Shown piece by piece: positions 59,195-64,000 of a stretch of 64,000 nucleotides of DNA. The notes below the pieces were generated by a model, which was not told the DNA's origin, ran no database searches, and was given only the letters and a program-made list of their open reading frames with translations. How positions within the stretch are numbered: the first letter of the stretch is position 1; every line of letters begins with the position of its first letter. The stretch is from Myxococcales bacterium (GTDB lineage Bacteria; Myxococcota_A; Polyangia; Polyangiales; Polyangiaceae), in the NCBI GenBank assembly GCA_947473045.1, contig CANJCO010000001.1, forward strand, positions 1 through 64,000, in the 5' to 3' direction. The position numbers and the translations under genes were made by a program.

Positions 59195-60325
59195 ATGGAC
59201 CTCCTCGTTGGCAAAAAAGACCTGTTGAAGCTCGCGAGCCGCATGCAGGGCGTCGCCGAGCGCAAAAGCACGATGCCGGTGCTGTCGAACGTTCTGCTCT
59301 CGGTCGACGGTCCTGGCACGCTGAGGCTTTCGGCGACCGACCTTTACCTGTCGATTTCAGGCAGCATTTCAGCCGAGATTCGCAAAGGCGGCAGCGTCGC
59401 TGTGCCCGCGAAGGACCTGCTCGAGCGCGTGAAGATGATGCCCGAAGGCTCCATCCAGATCACGACGCACGACAACGCGACTACGGTGCTCAAGGCCGCT
59501 GGCAGCGCGCGCCGCTACACGCTGCGAGGCATGCCCGGCGACGACTTTCCGCCGCTCCCGGCGCCTGCCGAGGGCTCCCCCACCCTGTCGGTCAGCGTCT
59601 CGGTGCTGTCGGAGCTCATCGCCCGCACCCACTTTTCGATCTCGACCGATGAGACCCGCGCGCACCTCAATTCTGCGCTCTTCGAGTGGGACGGCGATCT
59701 CGTTCGCATGGTGACGACCGACGGTCATCGCCTCTCGAAGATGGAGGTCAAGCTCGAGGGGCGTCAGGCGTCTTCGACGATGCTGATTCCGCTCAAGGCC
59801 ATTCACGAGCTCAAAAAGCTATGCGACGAAGTGCTCGCTGAGTCGAAGGACGGCAAGCAGGAGATTCAGATCACGCAAAGCGGAGCGTCGGCGTTCTTCT
59901 CGTCGCACGGCTCGATCTTCAGCGTGAAGCTCGTCGACGCGCAGTTTCCGCCCTATTCGCAGGTCATTCCGCAAAACAGTGAGAAGGCCGTTCGCATCCC
60001 GCGCGCCATTTTTGCCGATGCGCTGCGCGCCGTTTCGATCGCGGCGAGCGAGCGAACCGGAGGCGTAAAGCTCTCGCTGAGCAGCGGCACGATGCGCATC
60101 TCGAGTGAATCACCCGAGAGCGGCGACGGCTCCGATGAGCTGTCGGTCGACTACTCGGGAGCACCGATGACGATCGGCTTCAACGCCAAATACTTCCTCG
60201 ATGTGCTCGGCGGGCTCGATGAAGAAGAGGTCGTGCTCGGCCTCTCCGGCGAGCTTGATCCCGCGGTAGTGCGCCCCGGCAGCGGCAAGGCGTTCCTCGC
60301 CGTTGTCATGCCGATGCGAATCTGA
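59195..60325 (+). CDS. dnaN: DNA polymerase III beta sliding clamp
   Basis: 376 residues, usual length. Three clamp domains: VGKKDLLKLASRMQGVAERKSTMPVLSNVLL, then SVSVLSELIARTHFSISTDETRAHLNSALFEWDGDLVRMVTTDGHRLS, and the C-terminal FNAKYFLDVLGGLDEEEVVLGLSGELDPAVVRPGSGKAFLAVVMPMRI. It encircles DNA and tethers polymerase. First gene of the dnaN-recF-gyrB set, eight bases before recF. Confidence 0.97.
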   Translation: MDLLVGKKDLLKLASRMQGVAERKSTMPVLSNVLLSVDGPGTLRLSATDLYLSISGSISAEIRKGGSVAVPAKDLLERVKMMPEGSIQITTHDNATTVLKAAGSARRYTLRGMPGDDFPPLPAPAEGSPTLSVSVSVLSELIARTHFSISTDETRAHLNSALFEWDGDLVRMVTTDGHRLSKMEVKLEGRQASSTMLIPLKAIHELKKLCDEVLAESKDGKQEIQITQSGASAFFSSHGSIFSVKLVDAQFPPYSQVIPQNSEKAVRIPRAIFADALRAVSIAASERTGGVKLSLSSGTMRISSESPESGDGSDELSVDYSGAPMTIGFNAKYFLDVLGGLDEEEVVLGLSGELDPAVVRPGSGKAFLAVVMPMRI

Positions 60326-60332
60326 GCCGGGC

Positions 60333-61445
60333 GTGCACGCGCTCGTAGCGCAGACGTTGCAAGTACGCGCGCTGCGAAATCTCAGCGCGGTCGACCTTGA
60401 GCCCGGTCCACGGTTCAACGTTATTTCCGGCGACAACGGGCACGGCAAGACGTCGCTCCTCGAGGCGCTGTATCTGGTCGCCACGACGCGAAGTTTTCGC
60501 ACGAGCAAGCTCGGCGAGCTCGCGCCGACGGGCGCTCCGGGCGCCACCACCAGCGTGCGCGCACGCATCGACGACGGCATCTCGGTGCATGAGCAAAGCG
60601 TCGGACTCCTCGGCGCGCGGCGCTCGGTGAAGTTCGATGGCGTGCGGCCTGCGAAGCTTGCGCAATACGCGTCAGCCACGCCCGTCGTCGTGTTTTCGCC
60701 GAGCGAGCTGGGGCTCTCGATGGGGCCAGGATCGGAGCGACGCAAGCTCCTCGATCGCGTCGCGCTGTATTCGGGGCTGGGAGCGCTCGAAGCGTCGGAG
60801 TCGTTTTCGCGTGCATCACGGGAGCGGCAACGAGCTCTCGAGACGCGAGGGATTTCGGCGCGCGATCTCCCCCAGTGGGAAGCCCTCATCGTGCAGCACG
60901 GGCTCGGGCTGATGCACGCGCGCGCGGCGTCGGCCGAGCGGCTCGCAGCGGCCGCAACCGCGGCCTTTGAGGGCATCGCGGCGCCAGGGCTGTCTGCGGC
61001 CTTCGTTTACGCACCAAGCGCGCCCACGGGCGCCGAGGCCTACCTGCGAGCGCTCGAGTCGATGCGCACGCGCGATCTGGCGAGAGGTTCGGCGAGCGTC
61101 GGACCCCACCGCGACGATCTGGCCGTCACCCTCGGGCAGATCGCGGCTCGCCACGTGGCCTCGCAGGGCCAGCATCGCGCCATCGTTCTGTCCCTGAAGA
61201 TCGCGGAGATCGACGTTGTGTCGCGAGCGCGGCAGGCGCGGCCGATACTCCTGCTCGATGACGTATCGAGCGAGCTCGACCGATCGCGCACTTCGGCGCT
61301 GTTCGCGCTGCTTGGCGAGCAGGAGGGGCAAGTGTTTCTGACGACGACGCGTCCCGAGCTGCTCGACGCAGACTGGCGGGGTCATGCGTCGTCGGCGACG
61401 CGGCGCGATTTCGTGATTGAAGGCGGCGTGATTCGGGCGCGCTGA
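60333..61445 (+). CDS. recF: DNA replication and repair protein RecF
   Basis: 370 residues from GTG 60333, just after the dnaN stop. SMC-like ATPase: Walker A SGDNGHGKTSLLEAL, signature-containing region SVGPHRDDLAVTLG and ASQGQHRAIVLSLKIAEID, Walker B PILLLDDVSSELD, and VFLTTTRPELL. Loads RecA with RecOR at gaps. Conserved neighbour of dnaN and gyrB. Confidence 0.95.
   Translation: MHALVAQTLQVRALRNLSAVDLEPGPRFNVISGDNGHGKTSLLEALYLVATTRSFRTSKLGELAPTGAPGATTSVRARIDDGISVHEQSVGLLGARRSVKFDGVRPAKLAQYASATPVVVFSPSELGLSMGPGSERRKLLDRVALYSGLGALEASESFSRASRERQRALETRGISARDLPQWEALIVQHGLGLMHARAASAERLAAAATAAFEGIAAPGLSAAFVYAPSAPTGAEAYLRALESMRTRDLARGSASVGPHRDDLAVTLGQIAARHVASQGQHRAIVLSLKIAEIDVVSRARQARPILLLDDVSSELDRSRTSALFALLGEQEGQVFLTTTRPELLDADWRGHASSATRRDFVIEGGVIRAR

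Positions 61446-64000
<2,555 letters not shown>

Overview
The window is GC-rich, gene-dense bacterial chromosome. The gene content suggests a Myxococcota (Polyangia-like) delta-proteobacterium. Supporting signs are a CdnL/CarD-type regulator, an NtrC-type sigma-54 regulator with its kinase, two eukaryote-like Ser/Thr kinases, a double-FHA protein, a MYXO-CTERM-like protease tail, an H1-like Lys/Ala/Pro histone, the futalosine menaquinone enzyme MqnD, a PhaR-type regulator, and many Asp/Gly/Ala-rich lipoproteins. The right end carries dnaN-recF-gyrB, so it may lie near the replication origin, but dnaA is not next to dnaN.

Layout. 1-10 kb: a dispersed hairpin repeat; a histidine kinase/NtrC regulator/BtuF-like binding protein operon; a secreted trypsin-like protease; mqnD; and a YbhFSR-like ABC exporter with its membrane fusion protein. 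10-20 kb: cinA, a zincin lipoprotein, rpe, a GNAT/cyclic-nucleotide-domain pair, twin small lipoproteins, an ABC ATPase divergent from a NosL-like operon, cdnL and an M29-like peptidase. 20-26 kb: ppx/gppA, an OmpA-type lipoprotein, a histone H1-like gene with a palindrome-rich promoter, and a TrmB-family regulator divergent from a three-gene cluster. That cluster encodes a short Cys-containing lipoprotein, a DUF692/MNIO enzyme and a DUF2063 partner, and reads as a bufferin/methanobactin-type RiPP metallophore system. 26-35 kb: two Ser/Thr kinases, a Cys-type CcmE, several unknowns, two inverted copies of the hairpin repeat around a ferredoxin-reductase-like gene, and a double-FHA protein. 35-50 kb: gshB/ggt head to head, ECF sigma/anti-sigma, PhaR, a BtuD/HmuV-type ATPase with aat, rseP, a TonB-dependent receptor, an esterase, a thioredoxin-di-haem peroxidase fusion, a twin-CX3C small protein and a TPR protein. 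50-64 kb: a BtuC-type permease with coaX, a HEAT-cyclophilin fusion with a YdcF-like gene, an RpoH-like sigma factor, an S41 peptidase, another hairpin repeat, a TauE/EEP pair, a candidate oriC-like region, dnaN, recF and gyrB (cut by the window end).

How the parts relate. The elements of a corrinoid or haem importer (receptor, binding protein, ATPase, permease) are all present but in four separate places. Two non-coding signals recur and are not explained by the genes. One is a roughly 150-bp element made of five consecutive hairpins, present four times, in both orientations, with paired stem changes. The other is a 13-bp palindrome, GTGCA-N3-TGCAC, found five times exactly and mostly inside genes.
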